Assembly: GCA_033439255.1 (NCBI GenBank)
Contig: JAVRDV010000016.1
Coordinates: 558,001 to 622,000, forward strand
DNA: 64,000 nt
Source: Hericium rajendrae
Taxonomy: Eukaryota > Basidiomycota > Agaricomycetes > Russulales > Hericiaceae
Direction: 5' to 3'
The position numbers and the translations under genes were made by a program. Under the pieces are notes generated by a model. The model saw nothing but the letters and a program-made list of their open reading frames with translations, did no database searches and was not told where the DNA came from. Of this stretch, positions 10,446-23,029 are shown piece after piece; the stretch's first letter is position 1, and every line of letters begins with the position of its first letter.

Positions 10446-13067
10446 ATGCGAGCAATATCTCCCCTGCGCACCACGACGCCACCCTCTCCTGCTGACCGCC
10501 AGATCCCCATGACCGCCCGCCCCTCCTCCGCTGCACCCTCCCCGAGCGGTAGCGGCTCCCCAATATCGGAGGGCCTCTCCTCCGCCGAACACGACCTCTC
10601 GCCCTCCCCGTACCCGTCGCTTTCGCGCGCAGGTTCCGAGCGCGGCCACGACCCTTCGCGCCAATCCAAAGACGCGCCCCGCCGCCTCTCGCTCGAGCTG
10701 CCGCGTCCATCCTCGGCGAGTAAAGGCGGATGCTGGTAAGCACACGCCGCATATCCGCGCGCTCGTGCTCACGTTTGTCTTTGCCCTACAAAGGACATGC
10801 CGCCTCCGGCGAAAGGTGCGTCCAAATACCACCACAGCCTCCGCGTAGCAGCACTGACCGCGATATAGAAATGTGACGAACAGCGCACCGGTCCACACGA
10901 CGACTCCTGCCAGACGTGCCGCCGCCTCCAACTAGATTGCCTCGGTTGGGGCGCGAGGCGACCAGAATGGATGCGGGTACGTCAGTCCGCTGACGCGCCT
11001 CGGATCGTGCTGACTGAGCGCCAGAATAAAGAAGAGGTGCAGCGATACAAAGCGGATATCAAGGCTCACCTCCTGCGGCTGGGCCTGATCCGCGGCCAGC
11101 CCCGCGCGACGTTCCTCCAATCTGCTCCGACGACCCCGTCCGCCTCAGGATCGCAAACGTTTCAGTACGGGCCACCCAGCTCCGCATCGGCAGGCCTGCA
11201 CATGTTCCAGCAGCAAGCCGCGTCGAGCGTGGGCTTCCGCTACCGCCTGGACGATTCGAACCTCGAAATGTCCTTTCCATCGGGAGTTCCGTCGGCTGGT
11301 AAGTGAGCTCAATTTGCAACGATCGAGAGCTCGAGACTGACCCTCATTAATCATTGACGGGTCCTGATCAGCGAATCGCGAGCTGCTCAATTTGCCGTCG
11401 TCGTCTTCCGCCAGTTTCTCCGATACTTCAGCCTTGGGCAGGGATGTGTTCGACCCGTCGATGTTCTCCCTCTCTTCATCATCGTCCCCTGCGAGCTCGC
11501 AGGACCACCGCAATGTCAGTGCCATCGTGCCGATTGATGCGTTCGGCGTCCCAGCGCCACAAACGCCTGAGATCGACGCGCTGGCGCCCGATCCTACCAA
11601 CGACGCGCGCATGCAGCACACGCTGTACTACTTCAACAACGTGCGGGGGCTGCAGTACGTTTTCTCTAGCCGAACCGCCACTGACGCAGCATGGTCGGTG
11701 AGTAACGGATCTGTCAGAAGCCTAATTTTCATACTTATTGACCCGCGTGCCTTGTGTACAATAGACCGCCGTCCACGAGCCGCAGGGCGCCTTGACGAGC
11801 GCTATTTGTGCGCTGTCGAATTTCCACTTCGTCAACTCGCAGCGTGTCAGCGAGTACGAGGCGCCGAGAGAGCACAGACCTGTCGATGCCGGCGCGCAGC
11901 TCTTCCACGACGAGGCGTCGCTGCACCTGAATAACGCGCGGCGGCACCAGCACTACACGCACGCCGACGCGATGGCCGCGCTGCACTTGACCAGCTACTC
12001 GTTGGCGGCGACGGGCGGTGCGGTCGAGATGAGAAGCACGCGGTGGGCGCCGATGCTGGAAATCGCGTGCGACTGGCTTTCCCAATCTGGCATGCTTGTC
12101 GACGAGAATCCCAAGATGATGCTGCTGAATATGGACCAGGCCGGCGCGTTTTCTGCTAAGGTGACGATGGTGCGTAGCAAAGCCAGACGAGACAGACCGA
12201 GAGTACTGACGCATGGCACGTACAGTACATGGACATCTTCATGAGCGTCACAATGCAGCAACCGCCCCGCCTGCTCGCGCTCTACCGACGCCTTCTCGGT
12301 GGAGGAGCCAGCTACTGGGCTGACTCGGGCTCACACAGAGGAGGTGTCAGCAGTGGCGTCGTCGTCGCAGCAACAGACGGGCTCGAGGTGCGCATGGACG
12401 AGCTCACCGGCTGCACCGACGCGACGCTCCTCGCGTTCGCGGACATCGCAGCGCTCGCGCACTGGAAGGCACGGGAGCTGAACAGCGGCACGCTCAGCGT
12501 GCGCGACCTGATCATGCGGGGCATGGCCATCGAGACGGCGCTGCGCGAGAGGACCGAGCCTAGTACTGCTTTTGTAGACACTAGCCAAGGGTCGTCGGAA
12601 GAGAGGCACCGCGTGTCCGGGGACTTCTGCCGTCGCCTGATCGCCGCTATATTCCAAGAGAGCGCGATACTGTATTTGAACACCGTCCTCAGTGGGTGCA
12701 ACCCAGGTGCGTCGCTGTCTGTTTTGTCTGGGGCCGGGGATCTTGCTGACCTACAGATGAAAAATTAGGTGTTCCGGAGATCATGCAATCGACGAATGCT
12801 ATCGTACACCTATTGCAGCAACTGCCTGAGGGTGGTCATGACCGTGCACTGCTATTGCCGTTATGTCTGGCGGGTAGCTTGGTCGATGCGCCGCAGCAAC
12901 GCGAGATGATTCGCAGTCGCCTGTTCAGGATCAGCGCGGACAATGCGAACGTCGCGCAAGTGATGAGCGTACTGAGTGAAGTATGGCAGCGCAACGATAT
13001 GCACGGTCGGGCCTTTGACTGGAGAGAAGTAATGCAAGACCGCGGCCTCACATTGCTCCTCGTCTAA
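10446..13067 (+). CDS. Zn2Cys6 transcription factor, paralog B
   Basis: The model is ATG 10446 (or 10509) to 10735, then exons 10794-10815, 10869-10976, from 11026, from about 11372, and further exons to TAA at 13067. The zinc cluster is spread over three exons: CW, TCRLRRK, KCDEQ with CQTCRRLQLDC. It is followed by the helix VQRYKADIKAHLLRLGLIRG and a Ser-rich linker. The C-terminal DUF3468-type domain contains HWKARELNSGTLSVRDLIMR, matching SWKEGRMHTGTLSTPTLVER in paralog A, and ends FDWREVMQDRGLTLLLV. The C-terminal half is broken by at least four short introns and is less GC-biased than paralog A. A nuclear regulator is inferred from family; the tandem arrangement shows a local duplication. 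Exact exon ends downstream of 11300 are approximate. Confidence 0.9.
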
Positions 13068-13816
13068 CGACCTGATGAACCTTTATCGTGCCAAAAGTAA
13101 AGGATGTGGTTCCCCTAATTATTATCCAGCTTTTCACCTCTCAGGACTGTATAACTTAACTTACCTTGGATTTACTGCATACTATTTAGATTTCCGTATT
13201 GTTTCACTCTGAAATCCGCTATCGTATGTATTGACTAGATCGTTCTGTGTCGTTAGTTCACGTATGCCTCGAATATTATGCCCATAGCTATCTTACCCAA
13301 GACTGAAGGATGCTCGGGCATATTTCATAAGATAAGAAGCAGATTTAATTCCGAGCGAGCAGGAGAAAAAGGAGAGGAAGGGGGACAGCGGCGCAGGAGA
13401 TGATGGGGGGATGTTATATGCCGATGGCCATCGGGAATTCCTGCGCGCTGTATCCCGGGCGCATCATGGGCGCCCATATCCCCCCACGTGATTCCTCCCT
13501 GGACATATCCCCTCCCTTCTTAGCCCTGCATACAAAGTCGATCAGACCGCCACAAAGAGCGGCATCAGACCAACATCAGACTCACAGTTCTGTTTCAACA
13601 TCGATTATCAGGGCTGGAGGTCGGGCGTGTTTTGGCTCCGTCTGGCGTCTCGCCGATGGTCAATTTTGGCCGTTAGGCGCCCGCCGGATGGCTATTATCT
13701 AACCGAACGAGCACGTGACATGCACGCGTCGAAACACGAACCGCGTTTTCGCGTAATTGCAACCTCAGCCTCGCGGCAACTTTGTTCTTCTCTCCACGTC
13801 CTCATCCTCTGTCACA
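13068..13816. other. Intergenic, promoter of the GBD/FH3 gene
   Basis: The first 250 bases are AT-richer and look like 3' sequence of the Zn2Cys6 gene. The rest leads to the ATG at 13817. A pyrimidine-rich stretch (about 13785-13815) precedes the start. No other feature is seen. Confidence 0.4.
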
Positions 13817-15906
13817 ATGTTCAAAAGCATTCTTCCTGGACGGCGCGTTCCTTCTGCAGAATTCACGATGGTTACCCCTCTGGGGGACATTGGGACCAAT
13901 GGGAAGGAAAATCTGCCACAGTCAACTCCAACCGAGACGGCCCACACGAAGACGACTATGAAGTCTGCAAAGGGACCGCGAAACCACAAGGCATCTGCAT
14001 CAACAGTAGAGCCTGGGGCCATGAATCAGGCGTTCGACAAACTGCTGGTATGTACGTCGATAGTGTGCTCAACTTTCAACAAATGAACCACTTCCGTTGC
14101 TAGGATGACCTGCAGATTCCTATTACGCTGCGGCCTAAGCTTGTCGGCATGGAGCCGTCCGTGAAGGCTGCCATGCTCAAGTCTTCTCAAGTCTTGGGGG
14201 TTGCAGGAGACAGCCCTCCCGCTCCCGTGCCCACACAGCGTCTGCGACGAGTGCAGAGCGGAAGTTCCCTTTCTATCGAGTCGCCACGCCCTCAGCGCAT
14301 TGCAGCTGGCCTCGATAGATGTCAGACTTCAGGCCGCGCCATGGGTCAGCCTGTCTTCGATGTGGATCTTTCTACGGTAGGCTGCAGCCCAAAGCGGCCC
14401 AAGTCTCGCGCGCAAGGAAACACGGTGGACGGGGGATCGTCCGGAAAGGCGGGTAAGGAGAAGGGGACTGTGGGCCGTTTGTCTTCGACGCAGTTTGTGA
14501 GCATCTTGACGGGGACGTCAAGCGTGCAGCTGGAGGTCGAAGTTGTGAAGAAATTGCGGTTGATGCTCAGAAATGAACCTACCAGGCAAGTGAATATTGC
14601 GCCGAAAAGTCAACTAGAAGTTGACGTCTCCTCAGCTGGACTCAGGATTTCCTGAAATCAGGTGGGTACTCGGCGTTGCTCACTCGTTTGAATGAACTTT
14701 TAGAGGTTGAATGGCGGTACGTGGACATCCACAAGCAAAGTCAATCGTAACTTACTTGTCTACAGCGAGGAACAGCATGACGATCAATTATTGCACGAAT
14801 TGTTGCGCTGTTTGAAGGGCCTCTCCACATCTTCTATTGGTTGCTTCGCTCTGAGAAGCTCCTGTCCGACGCCATTCGCGCAGCTCGTCACTTTGCTTTT
14901 CTCTGACAAGAAACCAGGCGATGTCGCGACCCGACAGTTAATCACCGAGCTTCTTCTTTTACTCTTCGATCTCTACCCCACACCTTCTGGATTGTCTTCC
15001 ACGAATCGCGACAATTGGGATCCTCAGAACATATCGGCCGGAACATCAACTGAACGTGTACCGCTCCCGCATCCGCACAAGCACACTTACACCCTCATGC
15101 GCCAGCTGCTTCTTACCCCTGCGCCACCGACAGCTGAAGCTCCAGCCTCGCCCCTTACGCCACATGAATTCATAGATGCACTCCATCGCCCGAGGATATT
15201 CAAGACGTACCTGCAGGAGTTATCCGATGTGTGCCGGGATTACTTCTGGGTGTTCTGTCATCCGAACAACACGTTATGGAATCTTACCGACGTCGATGAG
15301 GCCAAGGTCGAGAAGCCCCGTGCTCCAGGCGGCATGACCGGTGGTGTCGAATTTGAGGCAATGGGATACCTAGTAAGATCATGCTTACGCCTTGTTTAAC
15401 AGTAATTACTGAGACCTTTGCCACCGGCGTCTGCAGACTACCCATTTCAAGCTCGTTAACGCAGTGGCCAAAGCTGCCTTTGAACTTAACCTCCCGAAGG
15501 AGCATGAGCTGTCTGCGCATCAGCTGCACGTTGACTTATTCCTTTCCGGCTTGGAACGCATCATTGTCGTAAGCATGCCGTGCCGCTGCCTCGCCTCCAG
15601 TTCACCCTGACCAATTAATAATTAAAACTTTGCATTCAACTTTCCCAGATTGCACGTAAGGCCTCGACCACATACTACCCCACGCTCCATCTCGAGCTCG
15701 CGCGGTACATCGCGCAGGCCGGTCTCGCTCGCTTCGAACTTCCCTGGACGGTCTCGCGTCTGGTCGGGCCCCCTCCCACCGCCGTCTCGAAACGACCTCC
15801 ACGCGTGACAGGCTCCAACCGCAGCAGTCCCAGCACGCCGACCAAGATATCGGATGCTCCCATGCTTCCATCGCCGCGGCGTATTGAGCCCATCAAGTTC
15901 AACTGA
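13817..15906 (+). CDS. GBD/FH3 (formin regulatory-type) armadillo protein
   Basis: The start is MFKSILPGRR at 13817 and the stop TGA at 15904-15906. About six introns can be placed, for example after FDKLL near 14046 and after MGYL near 15371. The conserved part begins with the diaphanous-formin GTPase-binding segment (FVSILTGTSSVQLEVEVVKKL then LRLMLRNEPTR and WTQDFLKSGGYSALLTRLNE). It continues as the FH3-like helical repeats (LLHELLRCLKGLSTSSIGCFAL, QLVTLLFSDKKPGDVATRQL, LRLL-type helices) and ends in a Ser/Pro tail. No FH1 or FH2 actin-nucleating domain follows, so this is the stand-alone regulatory type found in fungi, not a formin. By family it should bind Rho-type GTPase and act in polarity or cytokinesis; that role is inference. 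Confidence 0.85.
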
Positions 15907-18900
15907 GCTGGTGTGGACACGCTGCGTACTGAATTAAGTTGAGGACAGGAGGCGGCCCTGGTTGCCAGTTCCTGGCCATGCTGGTTGTGCGTGGACGGCT
16001 CTGCCGTGATGCAGGGGTGCTGGACGCTGGGCGTCACGGACAGTACTAGTATACAGCGGACGTTCTATTGCCCGATGGGGATGACGGGCGCCGATAGATT
16101 TGTTGTGACGATAGAGTGTTGATCGAGTTGTTGTCCCGTCTTCTTGTTTGCTTGTTTGCTTTCTTTAGCCACGTTTTCGTTGCTGCCTTGCCTATCTCTC
16201 ATGTCTTGCCTGTCCTGCGTTGCTCGATCGTCCGACTACCATCACCTGTCGATATCACCACTATTATAGTTTACAGTTTCGCACTATCACAGGTCGCCAT
16301 CATCGTTCTTCGCGTTCGAGACAAGTTGGCGGGTTGTATGTATGTACCACTCCCACCATGATCATCATCATATATCTAGAATTGTATGCGAGGCAGTTTT
16401 ATGCCGTTGTCATTGTCACTGTATTGACTACAGTCAATCAGCTTCGCACTGATTCCAGCTAAACCCACTGGGTCCGAGATAGCGTCGAGACAGAGAAGCT
16501 CAAGTGCGATGTTTCGTGCAATAATAGCATGTATGACTGGACAGACCCCTCTCTGAACGATTGAAGCTAAGCTGACTCCAAACCTGAACCGAAAGATGAA
16601 CCTTGCAAAGTGAAAAGATCGGAAAAATTGCGCCGACATTATAATGAAGGGTTCATTATAACGGAGCAAGACCCCTTTTTCAGTATAAATTACCAGGAGG
16701 CCGGTTTATGTGCAAATATGAGATTATAAAGTGAATGATGTACAACTTTTCCGACATCATACACTCCACGCGGGGATGCATGGCGAATGAAAGAGCCAAC
16801 GTGCAGGAAGCAAGGGCACAGTAGGGCACGGTATGGATGTGGATGCTGTCTGAGAAGCAGCGGACTTCTCTGGTTGACGGGAGGCGCCGGCCAAGGTGCG
16901 AGATTAGAGCGCCCGCGTAGAGCATAGTTGGGAGGCGCCCGGGGGGGCAGGCGAGAGTTCGCGCGGGAGAAGCGGACAAAGATGCGAGCTAGAAAACATC
17001 GGGGTGCATGGGATGAGACCATTACGATGCTCGGCGATTGCTCAGCAGTCGTTGAGGCCGGCGAAGTCGAAGCATGTCTCCCGACAGATGTCTACGCCAT
17101 TGCGAAGCCAGTGAGAAAGAAGCAATTCCTACATGAAGGAATATTAACATCGAGCTAAGCCTCCGAGGTAAAGAGACCGAATGCTTGATGATCCTGTGAC
17201 CTTGATGATTGGAGGGCCAAAAAAAACGCCAGTGCGATCACGCACGACTATCTCTGCGGACGGAGAGCGACCGCCACGAACCAAGGGGCAGGCTGAGCAC
17301 GGTAAACAGATATCTGCCGTTCGCGAATAGCAGCCTAAATCGGCAAGGCAAGGACATCACAGAAGACACCCAGACGTCGAAGATGATCGTTTCCGTGATT
17401 CTCTCGTTCCCAGCGCTTTCGACGAGCGCCGCCAGGATCTACGAGATGGCAGGCGACAGTGATGACTGGCTAGTACTGACTCCTTGCTTGTGCGTGAGGT
17501 AATCACGGAAATTTTATCTGGGGACATAATGACCTGATCTACTTAGATTGCCTGACGGGTGCGCAAACTCACCGCCGATAGTTTTCAGCCTTCGATGCAG
17601 CCGATGATGAGCTCTCCGAAGGCAAGGCGCGCACGTCTGGCTGGCAACGGTAAAATCTTGAGGCGCTCGCACCTCGGCCTCGTCGCTCAATCGTCTATAG
17701 ATTCCGGCGACATAAGCGGACGAGGTTGATAGATGGATCATGCAGGTGCCGGGGGATTAGTTTGGCTTTGAACGGCCGCGGAGCAATGGACTTTAGGGTT
17801 CTGACGCGCAAGGCTCATATGGGGCATGAGGCTCCGACCTGAAGGACATTTGAGCGATCACACGGTCAAATGGGAATACATAACCAAGTTCTATGATCGC
17901 AGAGTGACAGACCATGAAATAAAACTCGCCGAGGTTGTCATAAGCAACACGATGCTGAGAGGCTGCCACATCCCCGGTTGCATACAAAGGATGCATGATC
18001 AAGATGAGATATAACCGGTGACAGAGCACGGAGATGGATGTGTGCCATGCTTTCTGAGGGAGTACGGCTATGGCTGAGGGGGTCAAGTGGTTATTATAAT
18101 AATAACGTAGGACAATATGGGCAATATCGTTTACTAACTTGTGAATGAACGAGATGGTCAGATGATGACAACGTCAAGACTCGAGGTCCTATCGCAGATT
18201 CCAGAGAAAGAGGACTTGTTCGAGGTTTTTTCCCTCGTGGACATGCGCACCGAAAGCCATAACTAGGGCGTCATTTCATGCTACCTAAGATCAGAAGACT
18301 GCGCACCCCTTACTGGCTCCCGCTAAGAGAATGAGTCTCACAAGACAAGAAGGCAAGAAATATGTGAACATGCCAGAATGTGACCGGCGTACAACTGCTT
18401 TCTCGAGCCCTTTGGGAGCTTACAATGCCGCGATATGCAGCCGTCCACTACAAGTACGTTTTAAAATTATCTGTAAGAAGGCTCAATTAGCAGAATGACA
18501 CAGTCTACTGGGATGCAGCATGGTCGGTGTGCACGTACCGGCATATAAATTGTAGAATCTCGCGTCTCTGCAGGAAGGGGAGAACGATTGTCCGGGCGCC
18601 TACTTCGACTGTGTAAGTTGGCAGCCAAAGATTGCGCCTAATTTTCGCACCACCAAGTCACCTCTCCATAATTCAATCGTTTCAATGCTGGGAATATCTG
18701 GGATGTCTCGTGAATAGCGGAATACATGATATCTCCAGTTTCTATGCTAATTTCTTGCCTTACATACGGTGCAATCTCTGATGAAGAGGTCATATGCCGA
18801 GTTGTCGACCTGGACCCATATCCCGTGCGGTCATCGACCTTCAAGGCGCGCAACAAAGGATGCATGGATTTGGAAATTGGAGTCTTCCAAATGGGATTTC

Positions 18901-19665
18901 CGTAGTGCCTTTTGAGTAGGGTCCAGTCTGGTGTGTCATTCTTTCTGCTCGTACTTGCAAGCACCTTAGTTGACTTGCTGCATGGCTTGCAATGTGCATT
19001 AATGTGCATGAGCGTCCAGTGAATCAGAGAAGTTGGTCATCAATGCCACCTCGGACGCGATGTCTGGGCAAGTGTTTGTGCTTCTACACATAACAACCTC
19101 TGCCTCTTGGCGAGGTCAGAGGATCACCGCCAGACGGGATGATCGTCGTCTTGTGATCATCCTAGAAGCTCCGGCTATAGCTAACAGGTTTGCGCAGGCT
19201 TTACATGATCTGCTGCACACAGAAGATGCACAGTACTGTATCCATCCCAATCCCCACCACACAGTCCAACGGTGTGCACTGGGGGTAAATCTACGCTGCC
19301 GATGCCGTCCCTACTTACATCGTTACTTTTCATGATGAAGCAAAGGCTGAAAGAAATGTCCATGCCACCCGTCCGGCCCATCGAAATACGTCACAAGTAC
19401 TTGAAGCGAAGACACGGGCTATCCGAATTTAATCCAAAGGTCAGCAGGAACCATGCTCAACGCTGCAGTAGCGCTGCTCGACGCCATGGGTGAAGCCAAG
19501 TTCGATGTAACAGACAGGTGATAGGAATTTTCGGCAACAGTATCGGGCAATATATGCTCCGTTCCCGACGCGGTCAGGTGCGACGTCGCTCTCCACGGTA
19601 CTATAACATCGCCGTGTGCATGATTTCTTAGCGTACTCATCCTCCCCAAGTTCATCTACACTAGT
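15907..19665. other. 3.7 kb gene desert
   Basis: AT-richer and without a recognisable gene. The longest candidate is a minus-strand frame at 18638-19009 (123 codons, beginning MHINAHCKPCSKSTKV). It has no family I know, and its Cys-x2-Cys is the only visible motif. A plus-strand frame at 16116-16361 is hydrophobic but sits where the 3' untranslated region of the upstream gene is expected. The last few hundred bases are the promoter of the GMC oxidoreductase. No terminal repeats or transposase motifs were seen. Confidence 0.35.
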
Positions 19666-22493
19666 ATGACTCGCAAGCGAGGACAAGTCGGCGTTGGCGC
19701 GTCTGCACTTCCAACCTTGCTTGCTGTCATCGCGCTGTTTGTGGTCCCGCGCCGACTTCAGAACCACACTCGACATGTTCAGCTCGGCATCTCCGCTGTC
19801 CTACTGGTCGTCGGATTGCGCGCCATGCGTAAACGGCGGGCCAAATCCAAGAACGTATTGATAAAGGATTACGACGGCATTGCGCGACGAGTTACGCTGA
19901 GTGGTTATGACCCAGACGAATACGACGTGATTATCATTGGCGGAGGTGCATTGCAACCCGTCATAGATGTTATACATGCGCTGACTTATGGCCTTTTCCA
20001 TGCAATGAAGGTACTGCCGGATGTGTCATAGCATCGCGTCTAAGCGAGGACCCTTCCATACGTGTTCTTTTGCTCGAGGCAGGCGACAGGTCCGTCGTAC
20101 TCAACTGTCTTCCACGCGATTCTACTGACGGGTGTGTGCTTTAGTTCAAAGAATGTGTCGTACTCCCGTATCCCTTCAGGATTTTCGCGTATCTTTGGCA
20201 CTGAACTCACTTATAATATCATGACGGAACCTTCTGAGGAAATTGCTGGCGCGAGGATCTACTGGCCACGAGGTAGGAGATTCGGCCTTTCACTGCATCC
20301 CAGGTTCTTACCGTCTTTCAAGCGAAAATGTTAGGGGGATGTAAGTAAACCTGAGCTCTTTACGTCGGCAAGTTCTGACTGAAAGAAAGGTTCCTCTGTG
20401 AATGCGCAGATGTAGGTAGTCTTCGGTGATTATCAGGTCGCGGTGTCTGAGCGCGTGCGCATATAGTTACCATCGTGGCTCCCCCGAGGATTACGACGAA
20501 TGGGCGCGGATTCAAGGAGACAACGACGGCGGAGATGAATGGTCCTACAAGAACTTCCATAAGTGAGTTAAGCATCCTCCGTCCCGTCGAAACACTCGAT
20601 ATCATGAATGTAGGTATTTCAAAAAGTTTGAGAGGTATAATCCGAGCGAGCAATATTCCGACGTGGACCTGAAAGAACGCGGTGGAATCACTGGCATGGT
20701 CGACGGTGAGCACACATTCAGTCGCTTGCAATAAGTACTCACGATTCTGCAAATAAAGTTGGCCATGAAGGGTATTTCTCACCGATTACCAGAAAGTTCA
20801 TCGAATCTTGCGAGCACGTCGGTATTCCGAGAAAGTCGGATCTGAACTCGTCGAAAGGCACACTTGGGGTTGCGAAGGTAAGAAAAAATTTCATCCAGTT
20901 TCAAAATGTCAGCTCATTCAGTAACTTGTTCTATGATCTAGCTAAGTACGTTGAGATAATCCTTTAAGTTGCACTCTGCTCACGCATCGCCCAGTGACAT
21001 TTATCCATGAAAGCGCTCGCGTCACAACTGAATCTGCGTATCTGACTGAAGAAGTACTGGCGCGCCCGAATTTGAAGGTTGCAGTCCATGCCACTGTAAC
21101 AAAGCTGCTTTTCGACAATGGGCCGGAGCCGCGTGTTACGGGCATCGAGTTTGCTTCATCGCCAAATGGGCCGCGATACAGAGTCAAGGCGAGGAAAGAA
21201 GTCGTGTTATCGTATGTGGTTCCAGTCTTGGCCTTGCACCTCTAATGGGCGCTCCGGGGCTTTACAGAGCAGGCGCGATTCATACACCACACGTGCGGCT
21301 GTCCGGTGCATTTTTTTTTTCACGATTGACCGTAATGTTTGACTAGATCCTCATGTTGTCTGGTATTGGCCCTGCCGACCATCTCCGTCGGCATAGTATC
21401 CCAGTCGTCATCGATTTTCCGGCAGTAGGCGCACACCTTCGAGACCACGCCGTCATCGATGTGTGCTACCACGAGAATAGTGGTCATAGCTTGGATCATC
21501 TGAGCTCTACGGTTCCATTGTGGCGGAATCTTCGCATGCTGAAGTCCACACTTCAGTGGGCTCTTTTTGGTACTGGGCCCTTGTTGACCAATGTGTGTGT
21601 TTTTAGTGTCCATCTTGCGACTAAAACTAAGCGTTTTGCTTGGTAGGTGGCTGAAGCTGCGGCTTTCTGTCGGTCGGACGATGTGCTACTTTTCCCAGAC
21701 TATAAGACGCACCCGGAAGACACGACGTCTGGCGCCGGAGCCCCCGACCTCGAGTTGTTTTGTTCACCTGTTGGTTATTCTAGGAATGATCGAGGAATCC
21801 TGGATAATCATGGGGAATCGATGGGTCTGCATATCCTGCTCCTGCGGTTCGTTCAGTGTTCGTGCTCTAGCTTTATTTCACATTCACATTTTATCCATGT
21901 CTAGACCGACAAGCGAGGGATCTATTACACTGAAATCGAACAATCCTTTTGACCTGCCAGTGGTCAACGCGAAGTACGTCTGGATCATTTCACTCTATGC
22001 TTCCCGTCCATTTTGACCCTTTCACGCAGCTATCTCTCAACCAAGCATGATCTCGATGTATTGGTGCGCGGCATGCGTCTACTGACGCGCGTGTCAGAGA
22101 CGCAGCCGCTCAGCGATATTATGGATGCCCCCATTGAACCCGGTACTAAATACGGTCATCACCTCAAGGATGCCTCGGATGCAGAACTTGTCTCGTACAT
22201 ACGCAACAACTTGACCACGCTATACCACCCTACCTCCACAGCGCGGATGGCGCCAAGGAACGCAGGCGGCGTGGTGGACGCGCGACTGAGGGTGTATGGT
22301 GTGCAAGGACTGCGGGTGGCAGATGCGAGCATTTTCCCGGAGATTGTGTCCGGTCATACGGTGCATCCTTTGTGTCCAATTGAAGGCCCTGCAGTGCTAA
22401 TGCGCAGATAATGGCTTTACACAGGCGGCGACGGCGATTGCGATCGGGGAGAAAGCGGCAGATTTGATCAAGGATGCTTTGGGAGAGTCGTAG
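19666..22493 (+). CDS. GMC-family FAD oxidoreductase, membrane-anchored, intron-rich
   Basis: About a dozen short GT-AG introns are needed, and all sections then join in frame. The N-terminus has two hydrophobic stretches ([13 protein letters not shown] and [12 protein letters not shown]), so the enzyme is probably membrane-tethered. The FAD dinucleotide motif is split by an intron: DVIIIGGG then [14 protein letters not shown], followed by VLLLEAGD. Other family marks are WPR..KMLGGCSSVNAQ (GMC signature 1), [19 protein letters not shown] and [12 protein letters not shown] (signature 2), [10 protein letters not shown] with the catalytic His, [15 protein letters not shown] with the second His, and [14 protein letters not shown]. 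The family oxidises alcohols and passes electrons to O2 or quinones; aryl-alcohol oxidase-like activity is plausible because a broken aryl-alcohol dehydrogenase lies next door. Substrate is not determinable. One section needs a 4-base exon at 20942-20945. Confidence 0.88.
20942..20945 (+). other. Probable 4-base microexon (CTAA)
   Basis: The upstream exon ends phase 0 at 20877 (GTLGVAK) before gtaag. The next recognisable block, [16 protein letters not shown], starts at 20995 after ccag in a different phase. Direct joining gives TGA. Inserting CTAA, flanked by tag on the left and gtacgt on the right, gives GVAKLMTFIHES, the normal GMC spacing. The flanking introns are 20878-20941 and 20946-20994. 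Confidence 0.65.
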
Positions 22494-23029
22494 AAGCAGC
22501 TTACATAGGTAATTTTCTATTGTTTCTGCAAATGAGACCGTAGGCTTGGGTGGATACGCAACTTGTCGGCAGTTCTTTCTTTTATTTCCCAGGCCCGCGA
22601 AGCATGAACGCTAGAGCCTCGCCTTGAGACTTTGTGAGGGCATCTCGCCAGCTCACATGGGAAAGGAAGCTACGTACACTGACAATGACGCTGTCGATTA
22701 ACCATTTCGTGGTCCAACTCGCCCAGTGACCAAAATGCCACACATACATAGCCGTCGGTCGCGGCACCAAAATACCGCATTTTCAGTCAGAATTATATCG
22801 TGTTCGTATAGATGCTGATACTTACAGTCAGGTCTATTGCGTGTTGTCCCTCGCCGGTAGGCTTCGTATGTTTCCCAGGTCGAGCCCATTTTAAGACCCG
22901 TATGCCGTATACACCGTCCGGCTCGGGGCCAGGACTTACGGATCGCCGAAAGCAACGACATCTGGACGCTATAAAACCTCCCCACAAAGCCGGCGTGCTC
23001 GTGTCTGGTACCGTTGTATATTGATGAGA
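22494..23029. other. Intergenic between GMC gene and AAD relic
   Basis: This holds the 3' end of the GMC transcript. The N-terminal 70-80 codons of the aryl-alcohol dehydrogenase would be expected just before 23030 but were not recognisable in any frame. Confidence 0.45.

Noticed and set aside
19666-22493. GMC oxidoreductase as a pseudogene
   Set aside because: Apparent stops and frame changes are all removed by canonical short introns plus one 4-base exon, and every catalytic motif is present.
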